Assembly: GCF_014201115.1 (NCBI RefSeq)
Contig: NZ_JACHDO010000001.1
Location: 7,006,001-7,070,000, forward strand
Direction of reading: 5' to 3'
Source of the DNA: Nocardiopsis metallicus
Lineage (GTDB): Bacteria; Actinomycetota; Actinomycetes; Streptosporangiales; Streptosporangiaceae
Length of the DNA stretch: 64,000 bases
A program made the translations under genes and the position numbers. Shown one piece after another: positions 42,256 to 50,435 of this stretch. Below the pieces are notes generated by a model. The model did not search any database, was not told where the DNA came from, and saw nothing but the letters and a program-made list of their open reading frames with translations. Numbering within the stretch: the stretch's first letter is position 1; each line of letters opens with the position of its first letter.

Positions 42256-42960
42256 TTGATAGTCAACCGGATCTCACTGCGCCAGATGAGCGCCGTCGGA
42301 GCCGCGGCGCTGGTCGCCGGCGGCATGTTCACCGTCTCGGCCTTCGCGCAAACCGGCGACCTCGACCCCGGCCAGGCCACCTCCGCGGTGACGCCTCCGG
42401 AGCAGACGCAGGAGCCGGAGGAGGAGTTCTTCGCTAGCCCGCCCGCGGTCGACGAGGCCGAGCGGGAGAGCCAGCGGGAGCAGAGCCGGGACGACGCGCG
42501 GACCGCGGCCGAGGAGGCCGTCCAGTCCGCCAGCGGCACCGGCGCCGAGATCGCCGAGCCCGAGCCCGAACCCGAGCCTGAGGAGCCCGCCCGCAGCGAG
42601 TCCTCCAGCGGCTCCGGTGGTTCCGGCGGCTCCGCCCCGACCGCCCCGGTGCCGGCCGGGTCGGCCAAGGAGATCGCGCTCCAGATGGTCCTCGACGAGG
42701 GCTGGGCCGCGGACCAGTTCCACGGCTGCCTCGAGCCCCTGTGGGAGAAGGAGAGCAACTGGAACCACACGGCCCAGAACCCGAGCTCCGGCGCCTACGG
42801 CATCCCGCAGTCCCTGCCCGGTAGCAAGATGGCCTCCCACGGCTCCGACTGGCAGACCAACCCGGCTACCCAGATCTCCTGGGGGATCAGCTACATCAAG
42901 GACCGCTACGGGAATCCGTGCGGGGCCTGGTCCCACTCCCAGGCCAACAACTGGTATTAA
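42256..42960 (+). CDS. Secreted transglycosylase-like protein, copy 1
   Basis: This 234-residue protein has a signal peptide (residues ~1-33, AGGMFTVSAFAQ), an acidic disordered region with EPEPEPEPEEP and a Ser/Gly linker, and a C-terminal ~95-residue lysozyme/transglycosylase-like domain: catalytic-type Glu in LWEKESNWNHTAQNP, then SSGAYGIPQSLPGSKMAS and NPATQISWGISYIKDRYG. The fold cleaves or binds peptidoglycan. TTG 42256 with AAAGGG upstream gives M-IVNRISLRQM, parallel to MLLNRMSLR in the next gene, which supports this start. It is tandem with its paralogue 43 nt downstream, sharing 179 identical bp. Confidence 0.85.
   Translation: MIVNRISLRQMSAVGAAALVAGGMFTVSAFAQTGDLDPGQATSAVTPPEQTQEPEEEFFASPPAVDEAERESQREQSRDDARTAAEEAVQSASGTGAEIAEPEPEPEPEEPARSESSSGSGGSGGSAPTAPVPAGSAKEIALQMVLDEGWAADQFHGCLEPLWEKESNWNHTAQNPSSGAYGIPQSLPGSKMASHGSDWQTNPATQISWGISYIKDRYGNPCGAWSHSQANNWY
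42733..42911 (+). repeat. 179-bp block identical to 43448-43626
   Basis: Every base is identical between the two copies (offset 715). The block covers most of the transglycosylase-like domain, while the upstream linker regions differ completely. Confidence 0.95.
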
Positions 42961-43003
42961 TAGGTTTTTCCCTGCCCTAAACCCCCTTTTGGGAAAGGCA
43001 ACC

Positions 43004-43675
43004 GTGCTACTCAACCGCATGTCGCTGCGCAGTACCGCGGCGGTCGGTGCGGCGACCCTGGTCGCCGGCGCGACGTTCGCCGTCTCCGCCTTCGCGGACG
43101 ACGGTGTGGACCCGGGTGCGGCGGCCAGCGCCGCCGTGCCGCAGTCCGAGGAACCCGCGGTCGACACCGACGAAACCGAGGGCGACGAGTTCTTCGCGGC
43201 CTCGGAACAACTGACCGAGGACGAACTCCAGGCCCTGCGCGATCAGGCTCAGGACCAGCGTGACGCTGCCAAGGGCGACGGGGTGCGCATCACCCTGGCC
43301 ACCGGCAGCGACATCGAGGAGGAAGAGGAAGAAGAGGAGGAGGAAGAAGCCGAGGAGACGCCCGAGTTCACGGGCGACCCCAAGGGCATCGCCCGCCAGG
43401 CCGTGGCGGCCCAGGGCTGGGGCGCCGAGCAGTTCGACAACTGCCTTGAGCCCCTGTGGGAGAAGGAGAGCAACTGGAACCACACGGCCCAGAACCCGAG
43501 CTCCGGCGCCTACGGCATCCCGCAGTCCCTGCCCGGTAGCAAGATGGCCTCCCACGGCTCCGACTGGCAGACCAACCCGGCTACCCAGATCTCCTGGGGG
43601 ATCAGCTACATCAAGGACCGCTACGGCACCCCCTGCGAGGCCTGGGCCCACTCCCAGTCCGTCGGCTGGTACTAA
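43004..43675 (+). CDS. Secreted transglycosylase-like protein, copy 2
   Basis: This 223-residue protein begins at GTG 43004 (AAAGGCAACC upstream). A signal peptide is followed by an acidic linker containing 11 consecutive glutamates (codons 43316-43348), then the same C-terminal domain as copy 1 (LWEKESNWNHTAQNP, SGAYGIPQ, ISWGISYIKDRYG). Only the last residues differ (TPCEAWAHSQSVGWY). It is likely co-transcribed with copy 1, and the hairpin at 43716 ends the unit. Peptidoglycan hydrolysis is inferred from the fold, not shown. Confidence 0.85.
   Translation: MLLNRMSLRSTAAVGAATLVAGATFAVSAFADDGVDPGAAASAAVPQSEEPAVDTDETEGDEFFAASEQLTEDELQALRDQAQDQRDAAKGDGVRITLATGSDIEEEEEEEEEEEAEETPEFTGDPKGIARQAVAAQGWGAEQFDNCLEPLWEKESNWNHTAQNPSSGAYGIPQSLPGSKMASHGSDWQTNPATQISWGISYIKDRYGTPCEAWAHSQSVGWY
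43448..43626 (+). repeat. 179-bp block identical to 42733-42911
   Basis: This is the second copy of the exact repeat in the tandem transglycosylase-like genes. Confidence 0.95.
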
Positions 43676-43715
43676 CCGCCCTCCGGACCGCCTCGATCCT
43701 CCAGAACAACGCAGG

Positions 43716-43744
43716 ACGGCCCCGCACGAACCGTGCGGGGCCGT
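43716..43744. terminator. Bidirectional terminator after the secreted pair
   Basis: ACGGCCCCGCACG (43716-43728) and CGTGCGGGGCCGT (43732-43744) form a perfect 13-bp stem with a 3-nt loop between convergent genes. Confidence 0.85.
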
Positions 43745-43760
43745 TCCTCCTCCAGGGGGT

Positions 43761-45587
43761 CTACTTGTGCGGGGTGAAGGTCTCGATGACGTCCTCGTGG
43801 ATGTCGTCGAAGTCGCCTTCCTGCTCCCGGGGCACGTTCACGCTCACCAGGTAGAACACCCGCTGGTCGCCCTCCTCCAGGACCACCGCGTACACCCAGA
43901 GCCGCCGCTCGGGATCGCCCCAGTTGGTGTTGACCAGGTCGGCCTCGACCATCGCCACGTCCAGTCCGGCCAGGCCGCCGTCGAAGTCGTCCCGGTCGAA
44001 GTCCTCGGAGTCGAGCACCTCGTAGCCGCTGGTGGCGTCCTCGATGTCGGTGCCGCCGTCGGTCTGCGCCAGGAACTCCCCGGCGGTGCCGGTGAAATCG
44101 CTCTCCTCCCAGCCCTCCACCATGAGCTCGTGCTCCATCCCCGGAGCGACGAACAGCGCGATGGAGTCGTCGATCTGACTGTCGTCGACGGTCCAGCCGC
44201 CGGGGTAGGAGATCGTGAACCACTCCGAGCCGAACACCTGGAGGTCGTCATCGTCGTACTCGGGGGGTGTCCCTTCGACCCGGACGCCCTCGGCCTCCTC
44301 CTGGGCGGCCTCCGAATCGCGCCCCTCGGAGCGCCCGGGGTCGTCCGCGGCCGTATCGGAGCCCGCATCGGGGCGCATGGACACCGCGACCACGATGCCC
44401 GCGACCACCAGAACGGCCACGAGGGTCACGCCCAGCGCCACCCAGGTCTTCCCGGAGCCGCCGCGCCTGTCCGGGGCCGGGCCGCCTGCGGCGTGGGCCG
44501 TGCTCTGGTGGCCGCCCCCGTACCCGCCCTCGTCGTACTGGGGGTAGGGGGCCGCCGCGTGCGCGTAGTGGCCCTGCTCGTGCCCGTACTGGTCACCGCC
44601 CGGGTAGGCCCCCTGCCCGTAGTAGCCCCCGCCGGAGGAGTACTCGCCCGGGTACGGCGTCTGCTGACCGCTGGCCTGCTGGCCGGGGTAGCCGCCGCTG
44701 TGCGCGCTGTGGGACTCCTGGGCTCCGGTGCCGCCGAAACCACCTGCGGCCGCGGCCCCCGGTAGGTCGCCGCCGCGGCAGCGCCGCAGCAGATCCAGGG
44801 CCTCGTCCACGGTGAGCCGCCGGTCCGGGTCGCGCTCCAGCAGACCCGTGATCACCGGTTCCAGCCATCCGGCTCGGGTCATGGGCGGCAGCGGGGCGGA
44901 GATGACCGCGGCGATGGCGGCGGTAATGGAGTCGCGGCGGAAGGGGGAGGTGCCTTCCACGGCGGCGTAGAGGGTGACGCCGATGCTCCACAGATCGCCC
45001 CGGTGCTCGGCCGGACCGCCCTCCAAGCGCTCGGGAGGCATGTACTCGGGGGAGCCGATCAGCGCGCCGGTCCGCGTGATGCTCGGCCCGCCCTCCATGG
45101 TGGCGATACCGAAGTCGGTGAGGATGACCCGCCCGTCGCTGGACATCATGATGTTGCCGGGTTTGATGTCGCGGTGCAGGACGCCGGCGGCGTCCGCGGC
45201 GCGCACGGCCTGGAGCAGGGACTCGGCGATGTCGGCGACGGTGTCCGGGGGCAGCGCGCCGGTCTCGGCGAGCATCTCCTGGAGGGACCCGCCCTCGACC
45301 AGTTCCATGACCACCCACGGGTTGTGTTCGTACTCGAACACGTCGTGGATGGTGATCACCGTGGGGTGGGCGATCCGCGCGGCCGACTGGGCCTCGCGGC
45401 GGACCCGGGCGTGCGCGTCGTCGCGTTCCGCGTCGGTGAAGTGGCCAGGGAGAATGACCTGCTTGACCGCCACGACCCGGTCCAGGGCCGTGTCGTGTGC
45501 CTCCCAGACGATGCCCATGCCGCCACGGCCGAGTTCACGGCGCAGCACGTAGCGGTTCGCAATGGTCTGTTGGCTGTTACTCGACAT
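43761..45587 (-). CDS. Membrane Ser/Thr protein kinase (PknB-like)
   Basis: This 608-residue kinase has LGRGGMGIVWEA (Gly loop), Lys42, HRDIKPGN (Asp140/Asn145), TDFG (Asp158) and GSPEYMPPERL. A ~100-residue Gly/Tyr/Gln-rich cytoplasmic linker (275-375) precedes one membrane helix near 378-400, then an acidic juxtamembrane stretch and an extracellular alpha/beta domain (WFTISYPGGWTVDDSQID, HELMVEGW) similar to PsbP/Mog1-like sensor folds. No PASTA repeats are present, so it is not the muropeptide-binding PknB. ATG 45587 follows GAGAGGG. It lies next to the secreted wall hydrolase pair, convergent. Confidence 0.9.
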   Translation of the reverse strand: MSSNSQQTIANRYVLRRELGRGGMGIVWEAHDTALDRVVAVKQVILPGHFTDAERDDAHARVRREAQSAARIAHPTVITIHDVFEYEHNPWVVMELVEGGSLQEMLAETGALPPDTVADIAESLLQAVRAADAAGVLHRDIKPGNIMMSSDGRVILTDFGIATMEGGPSITRTGALIGSPEYMPPERLEGGPAEHRGDLWSIGVTLYAAVEGTSPFRRDSITAAIAAVISAPLPPMTRAGWLEPVITGLLERDPDRRLTVDEALDLLRRCRGGDLPGAAAAGGFGGTGAQESHSAHSGGYPGQQASGQQTPYPGEYSSGGGYYGQGAYPGGDQYGHEQGHYAHAAAPYPQYDEGGYGGGHQSTAHAAGGPAPDRRGGSGKTWVALGVTLVAVLVVAGIVVAVSMRPDAGSDTAADDPGRSEGRDSEAAQEEAEGVRVEGTPPEYDDDDLQVFGSEWFTISYPGGWTVDDSQIDDSIALFVAPGMEHELMVEGWEESDFTGTAGEFLAQTDGGTDIEDATSGYEVLDSEDFDRDDFDGGLAGLDVAMVEADLVNTNWGDPERRLWVYAVVLEEGDQRVFYLVSVNVPREQEGDFDDIHEDVIETFTPHK

Positions 45588-45711
45588 CTGTCGCCCTCTC
45601 GAAGCGGGCAGTGAAACGGTGTGGTCTGACTAAGAATGTCCGACGCCGACCAGGTGGGGAAGGTTCCTCCCGGACAGGGTGCGGAACCGAATCGGTACCT
45701 GATCACGTGAG

Positions 45712-45742
45712 AGGGGGCACCCCGCGTACGCGAGGTGCCCCT
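45712..45742 (-). terminator. fumC terminator
   Basis: AGGGGGCACC...GGTGCCCCTT with inner CGCG-TA-CGCG makes a near-perfect stem of ~14 bp, 19 nt past the fumC stop. Confidence 0.75.
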
Positions 45743-45760
45743 TGGCCCTGGGTGAGCTGT

Positions 45761-47149
45761 CTACTGGGAGTTGGTCATTTTGAGGACGTCGAGGGCGGCG
45801 TCGAGCTGCTCCTCGGTGAGCTTGCCGTCCTTGATGTAGCCGCGCTCGAGCACGACCTCGCGGATGGTCTTCTTCTCGGCCAGCGACTGCTTGGCGACCT
45901 TGGCGGCCTCTTCGTAGCCGATGTAGCGGTTGAGCGGCGTCACGATCGACGGGGAGGACTCCGCGTAGACGCGGCACTGCTCCTCGTTGGCCTTGATCCC
46001 GGCCACGCAGCGGTCGGCGAAGACCGTGGAGACGTTGGCCAGCAGGCGGATGGACTCGAGCACGTTGCGCGCGATCATCGGCAGCTGGACGTTGAGCTCG
46101 AAGTTACCGGAGGCGCCGCCGAAGGCCACCGCGGCGTCGTTACCGACGACCTGCGAGGAGACCTGGAGCATGGCCTCGCACAGGACCGGGTTGACCTTGC
46201 CCGGCATGATCGACGAGCCCGGCTGGAGGTCGGGGAGGAAGATCTCGGACAGACCGGTGGTCGGGCCCGAACCCATCCAGCGGATGTCGTTGGCGATCTT
46301 GCAGTAGCCGACCGCGATCGTCCTCAGCTGGCCGGAGAGCTCGACCAGACCGTCACGGGCGCCCTGCGCCTCGAAGTGGTCGCGGGCCTCGGTCAGCGGC
46401 AGACCGGTGTTGGCGGCGATCTCGGCGATGACCCGGGCGGAGAAGCCCTCCGGGGTGTTGATGCCGGTACCGACCGCGGTACCGCCCAGGGGCAGCTCGG
46501 CCACGCGCGGCAGGACGGCCTCGATGCGCTCGACGCCGTAGCGGACCTGCGCGGCGAACCCGGCGAACTCCTGGCCCAGGGTGACCGGGGTGGCGTCCAT
46601 CAGGTGGGTGCGGCCGCTCTTGACGACCGACGCGAACTCGATGGACTTGCGGGTGAGCTCGCCCTCCAGGTGGCGCAGCGCCGGGATCAGCTCGTTCTGC
46701 ACGGCCGAGGTGGCGGCGATGTGGATGGAGGACGGGAACACGTCGTTGGACGACTGCGAGGCGTTCACGTGGTCGTTCGGGTGGACGTCGACGCCGGTGC
46801 GCTCCTTGGCGACGGTGGCCACGACCTCGTTGGTGTTCATGTTGCTGGAGGTACCCGAACCGGTCTGGAAGACGTCGATCGGGAACTCGTCGTTCCACTT
46901 GCCGTCGGCGACCTCGAGGGCGGCCTCACGGATGGCCTTGCCGATGTCGTCGGAGATCACGCCGAGCTCGGCGTTCACCTTGGCGGCGGCGGCCTTGATC
47001 TCGCCGAGCGCGGCGATGTGGGCGTTCTCCAGCCCCTGCCCCGAGATCGGGAAGTTCTCGACGGCACGCTGGGTCTGGGCCCGCCACTTGGCCTTGGCGG
47101 GGACCTTGACCTCACCCATCGAGTCGTGCTCGATACGGAACTCGCTCAT
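45761..47149 (-). CDS. fumC: Class II fumarate hydratase
   Basis: This 462-residue enzyme interconverts fumarate and malate in the TCA cycle as an iron-independent tetramer. Signatures are TGSGTSSNMNTNEV, HPNDHVNASQSSND, GRTHLMDATPVTLGQE, GGTAVGTGIN and the active-site loop GSSIMPGKVNPV. Lyases of the same superfamily (aspartase, argininosuccinate lyase) are less likely given the fumarase-type TSSNMN and NDH blocks. ATG 47149 follows GGAGAGATGGG; the longer frame to 47242 is unsupported. It is monocistronic. Confidence 0.94.
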   Translation of the reverse strand: MSEFRIEHDSMGEVKVPAKAKWRAQTQRAVENFPISGQGLENAHIAALGEIKAAAAKVNAELGVISDDIGKAIREAALEVADGKWNDEFPIDVFQTGSGTSSNMNTNEVVATVAKERTGVDVHPNDHVNASQSSNDVFPSSIHIAATSAVQNELIPALRHLEGELTRKSIEFASVVKSGRTHLMDATPVTLGQEFAGFAAQVRYGVERIEAVLPRVAELPLGGTAVGTGINTPEGFSARVIAEIAANTGLPLTEARDHFEAQGARDGLVELSGQLRTIAVGYCKIANDIRWMGSGPTTGLSEIFLPDLQPGSSIMPGKVNPVLCEAMLQVSSQVVGNDAAVAFGGASGNFELNVQLPMIARNVLESIRLLANVSTVFADRCVAGIKANEEQCRVYAESSPSIVTPLNRYIGYEEAAKVAKQSLAEKKTIREVVLERGYIKDGKLTEEQLDAALDVLKMTNSQ

Positions 47150-47273
47150 GACAACCCATCTCTCCTGGGAAAACCTGTGACCTAAAGCCTGCCAGACGCG
47201 GTAGAGCACATCGCACTTCACCCGGGGTTCACGGTGTTGCACGTGTCATGTTGACATCGCCCCAGGTCAGAGG

Positions 47274-47876
47274 TCAGCCGTTGAGCTGGCGGCGGGCACG
47301 GCGGCGGCCGAGGAAGAGACGGCGCCTGGGGGCGCGCACGCGCACGCTGCCGAACAGGCAGAACCCGTCGATCTCCAGGACCGGCGGGTTGGACATGGTG
47401 CTCTGGCGGGCGTTGGTGCTGCGCCTGCCGAGGAAGGACCAGCCCCTCATCCGGACTTCGACGCCCTCGGGGACGTCGATGACGACCTTGCCGAGGAACG
47501 TGCTCACGGACATCCGGTGGTGGTTGTGTGTGAGCAGGACCTCGCGCATGTCGATCTCGGTGCGCCCGAGCACCGCCCCGGCCTGTTCGTCGGGGAGCGC
47601 GACCCAGCGGCCCTTGCGCCTCAGGGTGGTGAACCAGCTGACCATCGGCCCGGGGGCGAGCTGGATGGGCTGTTCCTCGGCGGGCAGGAGGTCGGCGGTG
47701 AGTTCGGGCAGGTCGCCGAGGAGCCTGGCCTCCTGGGCCCGGTGGAGGCGCTCCTCGAACTCCTCCATGTCGATCCGGCCGTCGGTCACGGCGGCGCGCA
47801 GGACCTCGCTGACGCGTTCGCGGTCGTTGTTGGAGGCCCTCATCCGGGCGGGGGAGACTTCCTGACTCACGGCCAT
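47274..47876 (-). CDS. DUF1707 domain protein
   Basis: This 200-residue protein has an N-terminal DUF1707 helical hairpin at residues ~10-60 (MRASNNDRERVSEVLRAAVTDGRIDMEEFEERLHRAQEA with the usual RVxxxL...GRLxxEEFxER pattern). The C-terminal part is beta-rich, LiaF-like (TEIDMREVLLTHNHHRMSVSTFLGKVVIDVPEGVEVRMRGWSFLG). It ends in a very basic tail (RRRLFLGRRRARRQL). No membrane helix is seen. The start is ATG 47876 or the GTG two codons later; the ribosome site is weak. DUF1707 often sits in cell-envelope stress proteins. Function is unknown. Confidence 0.82.
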   Translation of the reverse strand: MAVSQEVSPARMRASNNDRERVSEVLRAAVTDGRIDMEEFEERLHRAQEARLLGDLPELTADLLPAEEQPIQLAPGPMVSWFTTLRRKGRWVALPDEQAGAVLGRTEIDMREVLLTHNHHRMSVSTFLGKVVIDVPEGVEVRMRGWSFLGRRSTNARQSTMSNPPVLEIDGFCLFGSVRVRAPRRRLFLGRRRARRQLNG

Positions 47877-47929
47877 AAGACTAGGGGAACGGCTGCGGGG
47901 CCGGGAGGGCCCGGCCCCGCAGCCGTTCC

Positions 47930-48367
47930 TTACAGGAGCATCAGCGCTCGGCGCGCGGTGGTGGCGGCCGAGAGCGGCCGCACCGCCAGCCGGACCAGGG
48001 CGCGGGCGTTGTCGTCGCCCGCGACCCGGTTGGAGCTGAGCTCACCGCACGAGAGGCAGCGGTGGATGATCAGCCATTCGCCGTCGGGTCGGGCGCTGAC
48101 ACCGGCCGCCTCCATCCGGCCGTGGCAGTCGGCGGTCCGGTCGCCCGGGACCCGGCCGTCCACGTGCAGGCTGGTGAGGCAGTGCGGGCAGTGGTTGCGG
48201 TGTGCGGTGCCCAGTGCCCGCAGCGGCACGTCGAGCCGGCAGTGGGCGCAGCGGAAGGACTCCGCTGCCGGTCCGGATCGACGGCCCTGTTCCCCGGGTG
48301 CGCGCAGTACGGTCTTGCGGCGCTGCGGCTGTCCCCGGTCGCGGTGGTTGCGTCGGCCCACGCTCAC
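47930..48367 (-). CDS. RNHCP-domain zinc protein (second of pair)
   Basis: This 145-residue protein starts at GTG 48367, overlapping the stop of the upstream paralogue (GTGA, 48364-48367). It has CAHC, then HRNHCPHCLTSLHVD (the defining RNHCP motif), DCHGRM and HRCLSCGE, giving two predicted zinc sites, and ends in GDDN. The N-terminal ~35 residues are basic. RNHCP proteins are small and of unknown function. The overlapping paired arrangement suggests that the two products act together. Confidence 0.82.
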   Translation of the reverse strand: MSVGRRNHRDRGQPQRRKTVLRAPGEQGRRSGPAAESFRCAHCRLDVPLRALGTAHRNHCPHCLTSLHVDGRVPGDRTADCHGRMEAAGVSARPDGEWLIIHRCLSCGELSSNRVAGDDNARALVRLAVRPLSAATTARRALMLL

Positions 48368-48747
48368 ACCTGCCCGAGCATTTCGAGCGGGAACGGCGGT
48401 TCGGCGAGCGGGCGCACGGCGATGCGCAACAGGACGAGCGGATTGTCGTCACCGGCCACGGCGCTCTCGGAGAGCTCGTCACAGCGCACGCAGCGGTGGA
48501 CGAGTCTCCAGCGGCCGTCGCGCGGTACGACGACGGAGATGGGTGTCATGCGCCCGGCGCAGTCGGAGGCGCCGCCGTCGTGCTGGTCGTGCACGTGGCG
48601 GGAGCTCAGACAGCTGGGGCAGTGGTCGCGCGGCTGGTGGTCGGGTCCGAGTTCGGACACGGACAGACCGCAGAACACGCAGCCGAAAGCGGCGCTCGCG
48701 GCGTGGGCGCTGAGGTTGGTACCGGCTGTGGGGTCGGTGGTGGACAA
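48364..48747 (-). CDS. RNHCP-domain zinc protein (first of pair)
   Basis: This 127-residue protein begins at TTG 48747 behind AAGGAGTTCCC. It has CVFCGLSV, PRDHCPSCLSSRHVHDQ (RNHCP-like), DCAGRM and HRCVRCDELSESAVAGDDN. It aligns along its whole length with the next gene but at moderate identity, so it is an old duplication. It is the leading gene of a two-gene overlapping unit. Confidence 0.82.
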   Translation of the reverse strand: MSTTDPTAGTNLSAHAASAAFGCVFCGLSVSELGPDHQPRDHCPSCLSSRHVHDQHDGGASDCAGRMTPISVVVPRDGRWRLVHRCVRCDELSESAVAGDDNPLVLLRIAVRPLAEPPFPLEMLGQV

Positions 48748-49087
48748 CCCGGGAACTCCTTGCTGGAGAGTGAGAAAGGGATCAACAGCAAGAGCGCCGA
48801 GCGGATCTCGACGGGGGCGGGTCCGGTCAGCCGTCCGACTGGGGTGAGGGCATGCGGGATCCCGCGCGGCTGTGAGGCGCGCTCGGCGCGTTCCGGGGCA
48901 TACCCACCTGTCCTAACGCCAGGGCTGTTGCGCCCCGGCCGACTCGTGTCCGATTCCGACCCCACAACGCTAGGCACGGGACGGATGTGAGCGCAACGGG
49001 TTTTCCTTCGCCTGTGGACGTCAGGCGGCCCCGGACGCGGGGTCCTCCGCGTCCGGGGCCGTTCCTCGGGGCCGTGTTCCCGGGGTC
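48748..49087. terminator. Intergenic region with long hairpin after the LPMO gene
   Basis: This 340-nt region has no convincing gene. CGGCCCCGGACGCGG (49026-49040) and its exact complement (49047-49061) form a 15-bp perfect stem with a 6-nt loop, 27 nt past the LPMO stop on the minus strand: a strong terminator. The remaining 48748-49020 must hold the RNHCP promoter, but no consensus box stands out. Confidence 0.7.
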
Positions 49088-50089
49088 CTAGGCGGTGGCG
49101 CGGCGCTTGCGTGCCAGGTGCAGGGCGGCGGCGCCCGCGGCCATCAGCGCGATGGCGGTGCCGAAGAGGGCGGTGATCGCGGTGCCGGTCCTGGCCAGCT
49201 CCTCACCTGCGGCGGCGTGGTCGCTGTGCGGGGCGGCGGCCTCGTCGGCCTCCTCGGCCCCGGTGGCGGTTTCGGTGCCGCCGGGCTCCTCTTCGGTGGC
49301 GGTCGCCTCGGCCGCGGCCTCGGCGCCCTCCTCGGTGTGGGTCTCGGTGTGGGTCTCGGTGTGGTCGTGGTCGAGGTCCTCGTAGGCGGCCTCGTCCACG
49401 GTGAAGGGCCCGGTGTCGGCGGCGGCCCGGGCCACCTCGGCGTTCGAACCGCCGAAGGTGACGTCGGAGCAGGTGTAGAAGGCCTCGGGGCTGTCCGTGC
49501 GCTGCCAGATCGTGTAGATCAGGTGCTCCCCGCTCTTGGCGGGCAGCTCGGCGGTCATGGTGTAGGTGCCGTTCTCGGCGACCGGCTGGTCGTCGACGGC
49601 GAAGGGCTCCGACTCGAGCTCGTTCCAGGTCAGCGGGGTGCTCGGATCCCAGTCGTCGGTGGTCACGTAGTACTCGATGTAGCCGGCGTGCGGTACCGCG
49701 GCGGTGTACTCGAAGGTGTAGTCACCGCCGGAGGGCAGGCTGGTGACCGCCGTGCTCGCCCAGTCGCCCGGGTTGTCCAGGGCGGAGTACTTGTCCCGTC
49801 CGGCGCTGCACAGCTGGCCGTCGGGGATGATCTCGCGGTGCCGGCCGTCGGCGTTGGCGATGTTGACCTCGTGCCAGTCGTAGAGCGGCTGGGTGCCGTT
49901 CTCCTCGACCAGGCGGACGCACATCTCCGACCGCGGGTTCTCGGGGCCTTCGGCGTAGCAGGCGGCGATCCGGCTGATCGGGTCGCCGAGTGTGCCGTGG
50001 GCGTTGGCCGGGGAGGCGGCCAGACCGGCGACGGCGACGGGTGCGACCGCCAGGACGGCGGCGGAGCGCATGAGACGTCCGAACCTCAT
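49088..50089 (-). CDS. AA10 lytic polysaccharide monooxygenase with LARTG wall-sorting signal
   Basis: In this 333-residue protein, signal peptidase cleavage after ANA (30) would expose His31 (HGTLGDP), the first ligand of the copper histidine brace. The second is His134 in AVPHAGYIEYYVTTDDWDP. PLTWNELESEPF and AFYTCSDVTF are typical AA10 blocks. These enzymes oxidatively cleave chitin or cellulose. After residue ~210 comes a His/Glu/Thr-rich stretch (DHDHTETHTETHTEE), an acidic linker, then LARTG (298-302), a hydrophobic helix and RKRR. That is an LAxTG sorting signal of the kind used by class E sortases. The enzyme is therefore predicted to be covalently wall-attached rather than released. 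Confidence 0.85.
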   Translation of the reverse strand: MRFGRLMRSAAVLAVAPVAVAGLAASPANAHGTLGDPISRIAACYAEGPENPRSEMCVRLVEENGTQPLYDWHEVNIANADGRHREIIPDGQLCSAGRDKYSALDNPGDWASTAVTSLPSGGDYTFEYTAAVPHAGYIEYYVTTDDWDPSTPLTWNELESEPFAVDDQPVAENGTYTMTAELPAKSGEHLIYTIWQRTDSPEAFYTCSDVTFGGSNAEVARAAADTGPFTVDEAAYEDLDHDHTETHTETHTEEGAEAAAEATATEEEPGGTETATGAEEADEAAAPHSDHAAAGEELARTGTAITALFGTAIALMAAGAAALHLARKRRATA

Positions 50090-50168
50090 AGGGGGTTCTC
50101 CTCAAGTCGTGGACTAGCGGGGAGCCGTGCGGTTCGCGAGTCCGCACGGCCGTCCGGGCTGGAGGGAC

Positions 50169-50228
50169 TACCTTTCGGACAGCCCGTGGCACGGGGCCAG
50201 ACGGGGGTTCCAGCCCGTCCGAAAGGTA
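50169..50228. promoter_or_regulatory. 12-bp inverted repeat upstream of the LPMO gene
   Basis: TACCTTTCGGAC (50169-50180) and GTCCGAAAGGTA (50217-50228) are exact complements 36 nt apart, 80-140 nt before the LPMO start. It is a candidate split operator or leader hairpin. Confidence 0.45.
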
Positions 50229-50435
50229 TGGATGGCGACTATACAGACATGGCTCGAAAATGGAAGCTTTTCCGGAATAAAAGGTTCTGATCTGCGAGTT
50301 TGACGGATGCTCGGCTTATCTATAAGGTTTGTTTTCGGTTGATGGCAGAAAAATCACCGCGAATGCATTCCCTGTGTCGTGCGTGCGCGGAAAAAGGGTT
50401 GGAAAAAGGTCCGACCCGGTGTCTACGGTGTTCCC
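50229..50435 (+). promoter_or_regulatory. AT-rich divergent promoter segment
   Basis: This 207-nt stretch is strikingly AT-rich for the window, with runs such as TATCTATAAGG and GGAATAAAAGG. TTGGAA (50399-50404) and TACGGT (50424-50429) could be a promoter whose -10 ends 6 nt before ATG 50436, giving a leaderless ABC message. Confidence 0.4.
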
